This document shows, in pieces, positions 15,578 to 24,381 of a DNA stretch of 64,000 bases (the first letter of the stretch is position 1; each line of letters begins with the position of its first letter). The stretch is from Pseudomonadales bacterium (GTDB lineage: Bacteria > Pseudomonadota > Gammaproteobacteria > Pseudomonadales > Azotimanducaceae): the NCBI GenBank assembly GCA_022825925.1, contig JAJDVW010000008.1, positions 1 to 64,000 of the forward strand, written 5' to 3'. The notes beneath the pieces were generated by a model. The model was not told the DNA's origin. It saw nothing but the letters and a program-made list of their open reading frames with translations, and made no database searches. The translations under genes were made by a program, and so were the position numbers.

Positions 15578-18369
15578 TACACCTCGTTGCCGTCGGCGTC
15601 GAGGAGGACGATCTCGCCGAATCCGAGTTCGCGGATGTCGGCCTCGATCCTGGCGCGGTCTCCCACGACCACCCAGACCAGCGATTCGGGCCGCAGGACG
15701 TCCACGGCGGCCTGGCGAATCTCCTCTTCGGTCAGCCCCCGGATGCTCTCGGCGTACGTGTCCCAGTAGTCGTCGGGCAGCCCGAAACGCACGATCTCGG
15801 CGATGGAGCCGAGCACCGCGGAGGCGGTCTCCCAGCGTCCGGGGAGCGACAGCGTGCGCCGGTCCTTCACCTTGGCGATCTCGTCCGGGGAGGGCGGGCG
15901 AACGCCGCGGATCTCCTCGATCTCGCGCTTGAACTCGACCATGGCGAGGCTCGTCTTGTCCGTCTGCACCGGGGCCAGCGCGACGAACGGGCGCTGGCCC
16001 TCGGCGGACACGAACTGCGTGAACGCGCCGTAGGACCAGCTCTTGTCCTCGCGCAGGTTCATGTTGACGCGCGCGGTGAAGTCGCCGCCGAGCACCTGGT
16101 TCATGCTGCTGATCGCCATCTCCGCGTCGTTGTTGCGGGGCGGTCCGAGATGGCCGGCGATGATGACGGATTGCTCGGAGTCCGGGCGGTCGATCAGGTA
16201 CACCGCCGGCGCGTCGCGATGGGCCACCGTCGCGAGGTTCTTCTCGGGCACGTCGCCCGCGGCCCACTCGCCGAACCGCTCGGCGAAGAGCGGCTCGATC
16301 TCGCCGCGCGTGGTGTCTCCCACCACGATCAGCGACGCATTGCCGGGCTTGAACCAGGTGGAATGGAACGAGGCGAGGTCCGGCGGCGTCAGCGCGGCGA
16401 CGGAGGCCTCGTCGCCCGAGCCGGTGAACGGCAGGCTGTAGGCGTGCCCGTCGCCGTACAGGAGCCGGGGGAAGAGCCGTAGCGCGAGCGTTCGTGGCCG
16501 CACCTTCTCCTGGCGGATGCCGACGATCTGCAACTGCTGGACCCTTGCGAAATCGCCCTCGGGGAAGGCCGGGTGCAGGACGACGTCGGCGAAGAGGTCC
16601 AGTGACGGCGCGAGGTTCTCCCTGAGCGCTGACATCGACACGTAGGACGTGTCGAGATCCGAGCCGCTGCTCAGCGAGGCGCCGAGGCGGTACAGTTCGT
16701 CGCTGATCTCGAGCGCCGAGCGGGTCGCGGTGCCCTCGTCGAGCATGGACATCGCGAGCTGCGCGGTCCCGGGCGTCGCGAACTGGTCCGCGGCGTACCC
16801 CGCGTCCACCATCAGGTTGAACTCCACGACGGGGATGGCCGAGCGCCGGGCCAGCAGGACTTCCATGCCGTTGCCGAGGGCGAAGCGCTCGAAGGGCTCG
16901 AAGCGGACCTCCGGCGGCGTGCCGGTGTCGGGCAGGCGGCTGCGGTCCGCCATCGCCTCCGTGACGGTGGTGGTCGGAAAGGGTTCGACTTCGAGGATGA
17001 ACTGGCCGCGCGTCATCCACGCGTTGGCCGCGTCGGAGAGCGCAGCCGGCGTGGCCGCGTCCCAACGCGCGAGCGTGGTCCGATGGAACGCCGGGTCGCC
17101 CATGAACGTCTCGTTGCGCGCGAGCATGTCGCTCTTGCCCCCGAAGCCGCCGACCCGTTCGATGCCGCGGATGAAGGACGACCGCCGCGCGGTCACCATC
17201 CGGTCGAGTTCGTCCTGGGTCGGCCCGTCGGCCAGGAAACGCGCGATCTCCTCCTCGATGACGGCATCGAGTTCGGCCAGACCGTGTCCCGGCAGGGCCG
17301 TCGCGACGATGCCGAAGATGCCGGCGATCTCGAGGGGGAAGGCGAACGCGCTGACGTCGGAGGCGATCCGCTCGTCGTAGACCATGCGCTTGTACAGGCG
17401 CGAGGTCTTGCCCTCGGAGAGGATCCCGGCGACGAGGTCCAGCCGGTTCGCGTCGGGGTCGCCGAAGCGGGGCCCGGCCCAGGCCTTGTAGAGCCGGGCC
17501 TGGGGTACGCGGTCGTGCAGGGTGTGGCGGTGGATGCCCTCGATGTCCGGGATCCACTCGGTCTGGCGCGCCAACGCCGGCCCGGACGCGATGTGCCCGA
17601 AGAAGTGCTCGACGCGCTCCCTGGCGTACTCGGGTTCCACGTCGCCGGCCAGGACGAGCACGGCGTTGGCCGCGCCGTAGTACTCCCGGAACCACTCCCG
17701 GACATCTTCGAGACTCGCGGAGTTCAGGTCCTCCATGCTGCCGATGACGGGCCAGGAGTAGGGATGTCCGGCGGGGAAGAGGTTCTCGAAGAGGATGTTG
17801 AAGACGCGTCCGTAGGGTTGGTTCTCGCCCTGGCGTTTCTCGTTCTGCACGACGCCGCGCTGCTCGTCGAGGCGGTCCTGGTCGACCACGCCGAGCAGGT
17901 GGCCCATGCGGTCCGACTCCATCCAGAGCGCGAGGTCGAGGGCGTTCTTCGGCACCACCTGGAAGTAGTTGGTGCGATCGCTGCTGGTGGTGCCGTTCAT
18001 GCCGGTGGCGCCGACCCGCTCGAAGGGCCCGAAGTACTCGTCGTTGTAGTGCTCGGTGCCGTTGAACATCAGGTGTTCGAAGAGGTGCGCGAAGCCGGTC
18101 TTGCCGGGCTTTTCGTTCTTCGAGCCGACGTGGTACCAGACGTTGACGGCGATGACGGGCGCCTTGGTGTCCCGGTGGACGATGAGCGTCAGGCCGTTGT
18201 CCAGGACGTACTTCGTGAAGGGGATGTCGATGGCGGGTGGGGCGTTCGGCTCGTCCGCCGCCTGGTTCGCGGGGGCCGTGAGGCCCAGGAAGGTGGCGAC
18301 AAGTACGCCTGCGAGGCGGCCCGGGAACGCCCGCGGCCCACAGGAGCGCCCGCCGGCATATCGGGTCAT
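15577..18369 (-). CDS. secreted M16-family zinc metallopeptidase (two-domain)
   Basis: A 930-residue pitrilysin-family peptidase. A signal peptide (LAGVLVATFLGLTAPANQA) directs it to the periplasm. The N-terminal M16 domain has the inverted zinc motif HLFEH (His95, Glu98, His99) and the distal Glu in a QNEKRQGEN segment. A second M16-type domain (from about residue 490, DAGYAADQFATPGTAQLAMSM) lacks HxxEH and would only shape the chamber. This active-plus-inactive architecture is usual for bacterial M16 proteases that degrade peptides. The ATG is preceded by GGAG. It is monocistronic, with a hairpin after the stop. Confidence 0.92.
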   Translation of the reverse strand: MTRYAGGRSCGPRAFPGRLAGVLVATFLGLTAPANQAADEPNAPPAIDIPFTKYVLDNGLTLIVHRDTKAPVIAVNVWYHVGSKNEKPGKTGFAHLFEHLMFNGTEHYNDEYFGPFERVGATGMNGTTSSDRTNYFQVVPKNALDLALWMESDRMGHLLGVVDQDRLDEQRGVVQNEKRQGENQPYGRVFNILFENLFPAGHPYSWPVIGSMEDLNSASLEDVREWFREYYGAANAVLVLAGDVEPEYARERVEHFFGHIASGPALARQTEWIPDIEGIHRHTLHDRVPQARLYKAWAGPRFGDPDANRLDLVAGILSEGKTSRLYKRMVYDERIASDVSAFAFPLEIAGIFGIVATALPGHGLAELDAVIEEEIARFLADGPTQDELDRMVTARRSSFIRGIERVGGFGGKSDMLARNETFMGDPAFHRTTLARWDAATPAALSDAANAWMTRGQFILEVEPFPTTTVTEAMADRSRLPDTGTPPEVRFEPFERFALGNGMEVLLARRSAIPVVEFNLMVDAGYAADQFATPGTAQLAMSMLDEGTATRSALEISDELYRLGASLSSGSDLDTSYVSMSALRENLAPSLDLFADVVLHPAFPEGDFARVQQLQIVGIRQEKVRPRTLALRLFPRLLYGDGHAYSLPFTGSGDEASVAALTPPDLASFHSTWFKPGNASLIVVGDTTRGEIEPLFAERFGEWAAGDVPEKNLATVAHRDAPAVYLIDRPDSEQSVIIAGHLGPPRNNDAEMAISSMNQVLGGDFTARVNMNLREDKSWSYGAFTQFVSAEGQRPFVALAPVQTDKTSLAMVEFKREIEEIRGVRPPSPDEIAKVKDRRTLSLPGRWETASAVLGSIAEIVRFGLPDDYWDTYAESIRGLTEEEIRQAAVDVLRPESLVWVVVGDRARIEADIRELGFGEIVLLDADGNEV

Positions 18370-18417
18370 GCTGGTCTCCGCCCGTGCAGTGAAAGGCGGC
18401 GACTCTACACCAAAACG

Positions 18418-18452
18418 GTGGCGCCGGCGCGAAACTCCCGTGGCGCCGGCGC
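18418..18452. repeat. 13-bp direct repeat with palindromic core (REP-like)
   Basis: GTGGCGCCGGCGC occurs at 18418-18430 and again at 18440-18452, separated by GAAACTCCC. Each copy contains the palindrome GGCGCC. It lies between the M16 peptidase start and the end of the ferritin-like gene. The middle shares GGCGCGAAACTCC with the hairpin element at 39628-39672, which suggests a dispersed intergenic repeat family. Confidence 0.5.
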
Positions 18453-18508
18453 TTGCACGCGGAGGGTCTGGAGGGAGGCGGGACGCCCTTCCCTCCGCAG
18501 GACGCCGC

Positions 18509-19561
18509 TCAAGCGGCCAGGGAGTAGCCCGGATCGGCCAGTGCGTCGAATTCGGCGAGGGTGCGTTCGCCGTTCGGGGCTTCGAGGATGCGGGTTCGCA
18601 GTTCCGCGTGCATGCGCTCGGCGACGATGCGGGGTTGATCCATGGTGGCCCAGTCGATGAGGCCCCGCCAGAACGGATCGACGAGTTCGGAACCCGGCAT
18701 GGTGCCGCCGTCCGTCGTGCGGACGGTCAGCGCGCGCAGTTCGCCGAGGTAGAGCCGCAGGGACTCGACGTGGATGCGTTCGTCCGTGCGAATGCGTTCG
18801 ATGATCTCGGCGGCTTCTTCGGCCTGCGGGCGGCGAGCGGGAAAGAGATCGGGCGTGCGCATGATTTCCTGCGTGGCGGCGAAACCGATCTCGGCGCGGA
18901 ACTCGATCACGAGAAGATTCATCAGGAAGGCGAACAGCATCTCGAAGGGTTGATCCACCCGCGGCATCCAGCGCGTGCCTTCCTCCGGGCGAGCGATGCG
19001 CTCCGGAGGCTCGGCGTCCGGGTGCGCGTCCGCGCCGAAGGCGAGGTCGCGGACCACGAACCACATCACGTCGTGCCCGCCGATGCCCTTCTCCGGCTCG
19101 CCCCCTTCGTCGATCCCGTGCGCGTGCATCAGACCCTTGTGCAGGTGGCCGAGCGCGGTGCCGGATATGTCCTCCACGAACACCGGCTGCAGTTTCGGCA
19201 GCGGCATGGCGGAGAGCATCCGGCCCCGACCTTCGATCTTTCCGGTGATGGTGAGGGCGTTCCAGAAGAACCGATCGAGGCCCCGCCGGATCAGCAGGCT
19301 TTGCTGTGCAGGGTTCGGCACGCGGGGCCCGGAAAGGAGGGACGCATCGGCGTCGAGCAGGTCTCCGCCCCGACGACGCAGGGACTCCGTCCAGTTGGCG
19401 ATCGCCTTGCCGCGGCCCAGGGAGCGAGGCGGGACGTAGCTCCCTTCGGCGTCGTAGCCGCCGTGGAGACGCCGACCGTCGATCTCGTGCGGGCGAGCGT
19501 AATCGTGGTCGGAGAGGAGTTCCTCTCGGCTGAAGACGAGCTGGAGGTCCGGTTGGCCCAT
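18509..19561 (-). CDS. unassigned protein with ferritin-like (di-iron) C-terminal region
   Basis: A 350-residue cytoplasmic protein that I do not recognise as a named family. Residues 205-280 look like a ferritin-like helical bundle: a long hydrophobic helix (FEMLFAFLMNLLVIEF) with Glu220 and Glu224, then a helix with DERIH (Glu261, His264) followed by VESLRLYLGEL. Upstream, FVEDISGTALGHLHKG offers Glu130 and His139/141. Together these could form a carboxylate-bridged di-iron site, which is an inference. No signal peptide or membrane segment is seen. The ATG at 19561 lacks a strong Shine-Dalgarno. It follows the flavin monooxygenase gene by 131 bases on the same strand, so a redox pairing is possible. 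Confidence 0.7.
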   Translation of the reverse strand: MGQPDLQLVFSREELLSDHDYARPHEIDGRRLHGGYDAEGSYVPPRSLGRGKAIANWTESLRRRGGDLLDADASLLSGPRVPNPAQQSLLIRRGLDRFFWNALTITGKIEGRGRMLSAMPLPKLQPVFVEDISGTALGHLHKGLMHAHGIDEGGEPEKGIGGHDVMWFVVRDLAFGADAHPDAEPPERIARPEEGTRWMPRVDQPFEMLFAFLMNLLVIEFRAEIGFAATQEIMRTPDLFPARRPQAEEAAEIIERIRTDERIHVESLRLYLGELRALTVRTTDGGTMPGSELVDPFWRGLIDWATMDQPRIVAERMHAELRTRILEAPNGERTLAEFDALADPGYSLAA

Positions 19562-19636
19562 GTGGACGACTCGATGGGTGAAGTTGGTGCGCAATTGTAC
19601 GGTGGCTGGGGTGGGGGCGGGCCTGCCACGTTCACG

Positions 19637-19661
19637 CCGGCGCGAACTTCGGTCGCGCCGG
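19637..19661. repeat. 9-bp-stem intergenic hairpin (REP-like)
   Basis: CCGGCGCGA (19637-19645) pairs perfectly with TCGCGCCGG (19653-19661) around a 7-base loop. It sits between the monooxygenase stop and the start of the ferritin-like gene. No T-run follows on the minus strand, so it reads as a repeat or attenuator rather than a classical terminator. It shares the GGCGCGAA core with two other intergenic elements in the window. Confidence 0.45.
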
Positions 19662-19692
19662 GAGGGAACCGTCGCCGCGCGCGCCTGGGCGA

Positions 19693-20724
19693 TCAGAGGC
19701 CTGCGGCGGCGTCGGACCGGGCCGGAACGACCCGCCGCGCGTAGGCCTCCGCGATCAGCTCGTAGGACCGCACCCGATCCTCGAACGTCGGCGTGATCGT
19801 CAGGATCACGACCTCGTCCGCGCCCGTCTCCTCGACCAGCGCGTCGATCCGTTGGCGGACCTCGTCCGGCGTCCCGATGATCTGCCGGGAACGCTTGCCG
19901 CGCATGCGCTCGAGATGGCCGTCCTCGAACGGATAGGCAGCCGCTTCTTCCGGCGTCGGGGGCGGCCCGTGGATGCCCTGGTCTCGGCGGATGCGATGCA
20001 GTTCCCGGATCCTCAGGAACGCATCCGCCCGTTCCGGGTCCTCCGTGGCGATGGCGAACACGCCGACGGAGGAGTAGGGCGCCTCCAGGTGCTCCGCCGC
20101 GAAGTCGCGCCGGTAGCGCTGCATCGCCGGCGCGGCCGGGGCGGGGGCGATGAAGTGGGCGAACGAGAAGGCGAGGCCGAAGCGGGCGGCGTAGACGGCG
20201 CTGTCGAGACTGGACCCGAGCATCCAGACCTCGGGTACGGTGGCCACCTCCGGCGTCGCCCGCAGACGTTCGAACGCCTCGGTGACGGGCTTCCGGCCGG
20301 AGACGAACGCCACCAGGTCCTTCACCTTGGCGGGGTAGTACTCGATGCCGAGGGGGTTGCCGTACGCCAGCGCCGCCGCCGTCAAGCCGTCGCTGCCAGG
20401 CGCCCGGCCGACACCGAGGTCGATGCGCCCCGGGTACATCAACTCCAGCATGCGGAAGTTCTCCGCCACCTTGAACGGCGAGTAGTGCGACAGCATGACG
20501 CCCCCGGAACCGATCCGGATGCGCTCGGTCTCCCGGGCCACGCGGGTGATGAGGATCTCGGGGGAGGAACTCGCCAGCGTCTCCGTGGCGTGGTGCTCGG
20601 CGATCCAGTAGCGGTGATAGCCGAGGGCCTCGCAACGCTGCGCCAGGGCGATGGTGTGCTCGACGGCGGCGAGGGCGTCCTCGCCGCGACCGATGGGCGA
20701 CTGGTCCAGCACCGCGAGCTTCAT
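19693..20724 (-). CDS. luciferase-like (LLM class) flavin-dependent oxidoreductase
   Basis: A 343-residue TIM-barrel monooxygenase of the bacterial luciferase superfamily, closest in pattern to the YhbW/MsnO8 subgroup. It begins KLAVLDQSPIGRGEDA and carries RYWIAEHHATETLASSSPE, RIRIGSGGVMLSHYSPFKVAE, GRIDLGVGRAPGSD and WMLGSSLDSAVYAA. These blocks bind reduced FMN supplied by a separate reductase (family knowledge). The substrate is unknown. The ATG at 20724 directly faces the truncated DUF4143 gene. It is possibly cotranscribed with the ferritin-like gene downstream. Confidence 0.9.
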   Translation of the reverse strand: MKLAVLDQSPIGRGEDALAAVEHTIALAQRCEALGYHRYWIAEHHATETLASSSPEILITRVARETERIRIGSGGVMLSHYSPFKVAENFRMLELMYPGRIDLGVGRAPGSDGLTAAALAYGNPLGIEYYPAKVKDLVAFVSGRKPVTEAFERLRATPEVATVPEVWMLGSSLDSAVYAARFGLAFSFAHFIAPAPAAPAMQRYRRDFAAEHLEAPYSSVGVFAIATEDPERADAFLRIRELHRIRRDQGIHGPPPTPEEAAAYPFEDGHLERMRGKRSRQIIGTPDEVRQRIDALVEETGADEVVILTITPTFEDRVRSYELIAEAYARRVVPARSDAAAGL

Positions 20725-20783
20725 GCCCCATACGCTACGCGAAAGCCCCGCGCCACGCTAACGGTCCGGTTGGACAGGCGGCG

Positions 20784-21800
20784 CCGCAGACACTTGAGCG
20801 TAGGCTCGTTCTCGAACTGAAGAGGATTGTGGACGAAGATCCGATCCCGGGGCGCTTTCTCGTGACCGGTTCGGTGGAGCTGTTGAGGAGCGCGGTCTCC
20901 CCGGACTCGCTTGCCGGGCGCGTCGAGACGATCGAACTCCTGCCGTTCTCACAGGCGGAAGCCGGGGTCGCGGTCGCGCCGCGCTTCCTGGAGCGGGCGT
21001 TTGCCGGGGACATCCCGAATCTCGCCGTCATCGGCCCGACGACGAACCTGGTGGAGCGCGTCGTGTCCGGGGGCTTTCCGGAGGTGCTGGCGCGCTCCGA
21101 CCCGGCCCGCCGGCGCCGCTGGCTCCTGGCGTACGCCGGCGCGCTCGCGGAACGCGACATCTCCGATGTTGCGGCCGTGGGGAAGCTCGACAGGATGACG
21201 CCCCTTATCGACCATGCGGCGGTGTCCGCGGGGCGGTTGCTCAACCTGTCCGGCATGGGCTCCCACCTGGGCGTGGATGGCAAGACGGTCGATCGCTGGT
21301 TGACCCTGTTGGAGCGGATGTACCTGTTGCGTCGGGTCGGGGCCTGGCATCGCAACGCGCTGAAGCGGCTCGTTCGGACCTCGAAGCTACAGTTCCTGGA
21401 CTCGGGCCTGCTCGCGGCGTTGCATGGAACTGACGTGTCCACCGTTGCCCGCGACCGCCGGGTGTTCGGTCCGCTGCTCGAGTGTTTCGTTTACTCCGAG
21501 GTGGTCAAGGCGGTGTCGCTTGGTAACGAACCTACCGCCGTCGGCCACTTTCGGGACAAGGACGGGCTGGAGGTCGACCTGGTGCTGGAGCGCTCGCCGG
21601 GCGAGGTGGTCGGTATCGAGGTCAAGGCCGGCGCGACGGCCCGGCCCGACGACTTCCGGGCGCTGGGCCGCATCCGGGACGCGCTGGGCGACCAGTTCGT
21701 GTGCGGGATCCTGCTCCACGACGGGGATCGGATCGAGCAGGCTGGGCCGCGGCTGTTTGCCATGCCGGTCAAGGTACTTTGGGAGAATGCATGGGCATGA
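20784..21800 (+). pseudogene. AAA_14/DUF4143 ATPase, N-terminally truncated
   Basis: The C-terminal three quarters of an AAA_14-DUF4143 ATPase. From GTG at 20829 the frame reads VDEDPIPGRFLVTGSVELL, the HTH-like GMGSHLGVDGKTVDRWLTLL, and the DUF4143 nuclease-like part DGLEVDLVLE...GIEVKAGA. In-frame codons upstream (20784-20828) still read as LERRLVLELKRIVDED, which is the family sequence just after Walker B. The Walker A and Walker B regions (about 80-100 residues) are gone, cut where the monooxygenase gene begins. Without them ATP hydrolysis is impossible, so this is called a pseudogene, although a shortened protein could still be made. It overlaps the next remnant as ATGA. Confidence 0.85.
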
Positions 21801-22382
21801 CCCAGCACTACGCCGAACACTGGCACCTCCGGAAGCCCGCCGTGCGAGGCGGCCGGGGCGTGGTCGCCACCCAGCACCACGTCGCCTCGGAGGTGGGTGC
21901 GCGGGATCATGCTGCCGCGCACCGGCATTCTCATGAACAACGGCATGATGTGGTTCGACCCGCGGCCCGGACGGCCGAACTCGGTAGCGGGCGGCCGGCG
22001 GCCCCTGTGCAACATGCTCCCGACCGTCGTCCGGCGCGACGACGGCTCGGCCCTCGCGCTCGGCGCCTCCGGGGGCCGCAAGATCCTCGCGTCGGTGTTC
22101 CAGCTCATCTCCTTCGTCCTGGACTACGGCATGGACCTCGACGACGCCGTGCATTGCGCGCGCATCGACGTTTCGGGGAACGAGGACATGGGGGTGATGG
22201 CGCACATGGCGGCCGACATCGTCACCGCCCTCGAAGACCGCTATCCGACGGCCGGGGTGTTCCCGAACGGCGTGAGTCCCAACCTGTTCGCGTGCCCGCA
22301 GGTGGTGATGCGGGACGCGGACGGCGCCCTGTCGGGCGGCGTGTTTGTCGCCTCCCCGCACGCGAGGGCCGTGGCTGCCTGA
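21797..22382 (+). pseudogene. gamma-glutamyltranspeptidase with internal deletion and frameshift
   Basis: Two ends of one GGT gene are joined. From ATG 21797 the first frame gives MTQHYAEHWHLRKPAVRGG and VVATQHHVASEVGA, the normal GGT N-terminus. At about 21897-21905 the sequence changes frame into MLPRTGILMNNGMMWFDPR and continues with PLCNMLPTVV to the natural C-terminus at 22382. About 350 residues between these points are missing, including the autocatalytic Thr, so no active enzyme can result. The junction lies in a GGTGCGCGGG stretch that fits both flanks, as expected for a recombination deletion. It overlaps the preceding DUF4143 remnant as ATGA. Confidence 0.85.
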
Positions 22383-22449
22383 GCGGGCAGCGTTTCGGCC
22401 CGCCGGGTCAGCCGGTCCATAATCACCGATCGGTCGAGGCGCTCAAGTC

Positions 22450-24254
22450 ATGAAGAAGCTCATCCGTATCCTGCTCATCCTCCTGGCCGTGGTCATTGCG
22501 ATCCTCGCGGCCGCCGGCGGGACGGCCTGGTGGTACCTGGCGCGCGTCTTCGAGGAGCCGCCGATGCCGACGGTCGCCGCCGAGACGCGCCGCGGCATCG
22601 CGGGCGGAGAGGTCGTCGGGTACGTCGATGTCCTGGACACGCACGCGTGGCTCGGCATTCCGTACGCGGCCCCGCCGGTCGGGCCCTTGCGCTGGCGGGC
22701 TCCGCAGCCGCCCGAGCCGTGGAACGGCGTACGCGAGAGCCTCGTGGCGGGACCGCAGTGTCCGCAGCGCGAGCTGGGTCCCGGTCCGGGCCTCGCGGGC
22801 GACGAAGACTGCCTGTCCGTGAACGTCTGGTCTCCCGCGCACGTGGCGGACTCGGACCGCCTGCTCCCGGTGATGTTCTGGATCCACGGCGGCGGCAACC
22901 ACATCGGCAGCGGCGGCACCCCGCTCTACAACGGCGCGCGCCTGGCGGGGACGCACGATGTCGTCGTCGTGTCGTTCAACTACCGGCTCGGGCCCCTCGG
23001 ATGGCTGCGGCATCCGGCGTTGCGCAACGGCGACCCGCTCGACGACTCCGGCAACTACGGCGTCCTCGACATCGTGCACGCCCTGCGGTGGGTACGGGCG
23101 AACGTCGCGCACTTCGGCGGGGATCCCGACAACGTCACGATCTTCGGCGAGTCCGCCGGGGGCTGGAACGTCGTGGCCATGATGGTGTCGCCGCTGGCGG
23201 CGGGGCTCTATCATGGGGCGATCGTGCAGAGCGGCGGCCTGCGGATGGCGCCGGCGGCGGAGGCCGAGGAGTACGGCGCGAGCGACGCGACGAGTTCCCG
23301 CCAACTGGTCGACAACCTCCTCCAGACGGACGATCCGAGCCTGGAGGAGGCGGGTGCGCGGGCCCGGCAGGCGGCGATGGAGCATGCCGAGCTGGCGGCC
23401 TACCTGCGCTCGAAGAGCGCGATGGAGATCCTGGCCGCGCAGGCCGGCGCGGGGTTCGGCACGCCGACCCTGTTCGGGGACGGCCACGTGCTCCCGGACG
23501 ACCTGCAGACCGCGGGGCTGCTCGCCGCGGGACGCTACAACATGACGCCGGTCATCCTCGGCACGAACCGCGACGAGGTGAAGCTCTTCCAGGCGTTCTC
23601 GGAAGAGGTGACGGAGCGGTGGTTCGGGATCGTTCCCTACCGCGTGCGCGATCCGGAGCGATACGAGCGCGAGACGGGATACGGCAGCGACGCCTGGAAG
23701 GTGCGGGGCGTGGACAGCCTGGCCACGCCGTTGCGGGCCGCGCAGGGCCGACGGTGTTCGCCTACCGGTTCGACTGGGACGCGATGCGCACCGTCGGTAC
23801 GCTCGACATCGCGCGCCTCCTGGGAGCTGCTCACGCCCTCGAGATCCCGTTCGTGTTCGGCACCCTGGACTTCCTCGACCGGCTCGCCATCGTCGACGAC
23901 GCGCACCTGCCCGAGCGCGACGCCCTGTCGCGCTCGATGATGTCCTACTGGGCCGAGTTCGCGCACACCGGCGATCCGGGGCGCGGGCGCGACGGCCGGC
24001 AGGTCGAGTGGACGCCCTGGGAGAACGGCGCCGGCGCCCGGCGCCTGCTGCTCCTCGATGCCGCGAGCGACGGCGGCATCCGCATGTCGCCGTTCCGGCT
24101 CACCATGGGCGAAGTACGCGCCCGGCTACTGGCCGACACGAACTTCGACAGCCTCGAGGAGCACTGCCGGATGTACCGCCAGACGTTCCGGTTCGAGGAC
24201 TTCGTGCCGGCGGAGTACGAGACGCTGGGCGGTGGGGGGTGTCCGGCCCCGTAG
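22450..24254 (+). pseudogene. membrane-anchored type B carboxylesterase, single frameshift
   Basis: A carboxylesterase/lipase type B of about 601 residues if repaired. An N-terminal membrane anchor (IRILLILLAVVIAILAAAGG) precedes IPYAAPPVGPLRW, DEDCLSVNVW, the oxyanion HGGG and the nucleophile elbow GESAGG (Ser235). The acid residue is probably in GTNRDEVKLF. At 23745-23750 (GGGCCG) one base is missing: the frame ends in ATPLRAAQG, and the next frame continues GPTVFAYRFDWDAMR through EFAHTGDP (probable catalytic His region) to the stop at 24254. The break may be real or a base-calling error. It lies next to two other broken genes, which favours true decay. Confidence 0.85.
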
Positions 24255-24319
24255 TGCCCGGCTGGCTCGGCTCGACTCGTGGGAACGGCCGTTTCGTCAG
24301 ACGTTCTTCAAACGTACTT

Positions 24320-24338
24320 GCAAACGATTCTCAGTAGC
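24320..24338 (+). promoter_or_regulatory. putative Fur box upstream of the iron operon
   Basis: The 19-mer starting GCAAACGATTCTCAG and ending TAGC matches the classical Fur consensus (GATAATGATAATCATTATC) at 12 of 19 positions, including the central GAT and TCA. It lies 43 bases upstream of the first gene of an operon whose products (imelysin, FecA-like receptor) fit iron uptake. A weak -35 (TTGCAA, 24318-24323) overlaps it. Repression by Fe-Fur is inferred. Confidence 0.6.
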
Positions 24339-24381
24339 ATTAGCTTTGCGTCTTCGTGTTTTCCTGATCGAGGCTCACAGC

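Noticed and set aside
18405-19064. Second protein overlapping the ferritin-like gene on the minus strand
   Set aside because: It is Arg/His-rich and in a different frame from the 350-residue protein, whose composition and helices look genuine.
24058-24381. N-terminal extension of the DUF4856 protein into the esterase region
   Set aside because: The extension is antigenic to esterase coding sequence in another frame, and the ATG at 24382 begins a good signal peptide behind GAGG.
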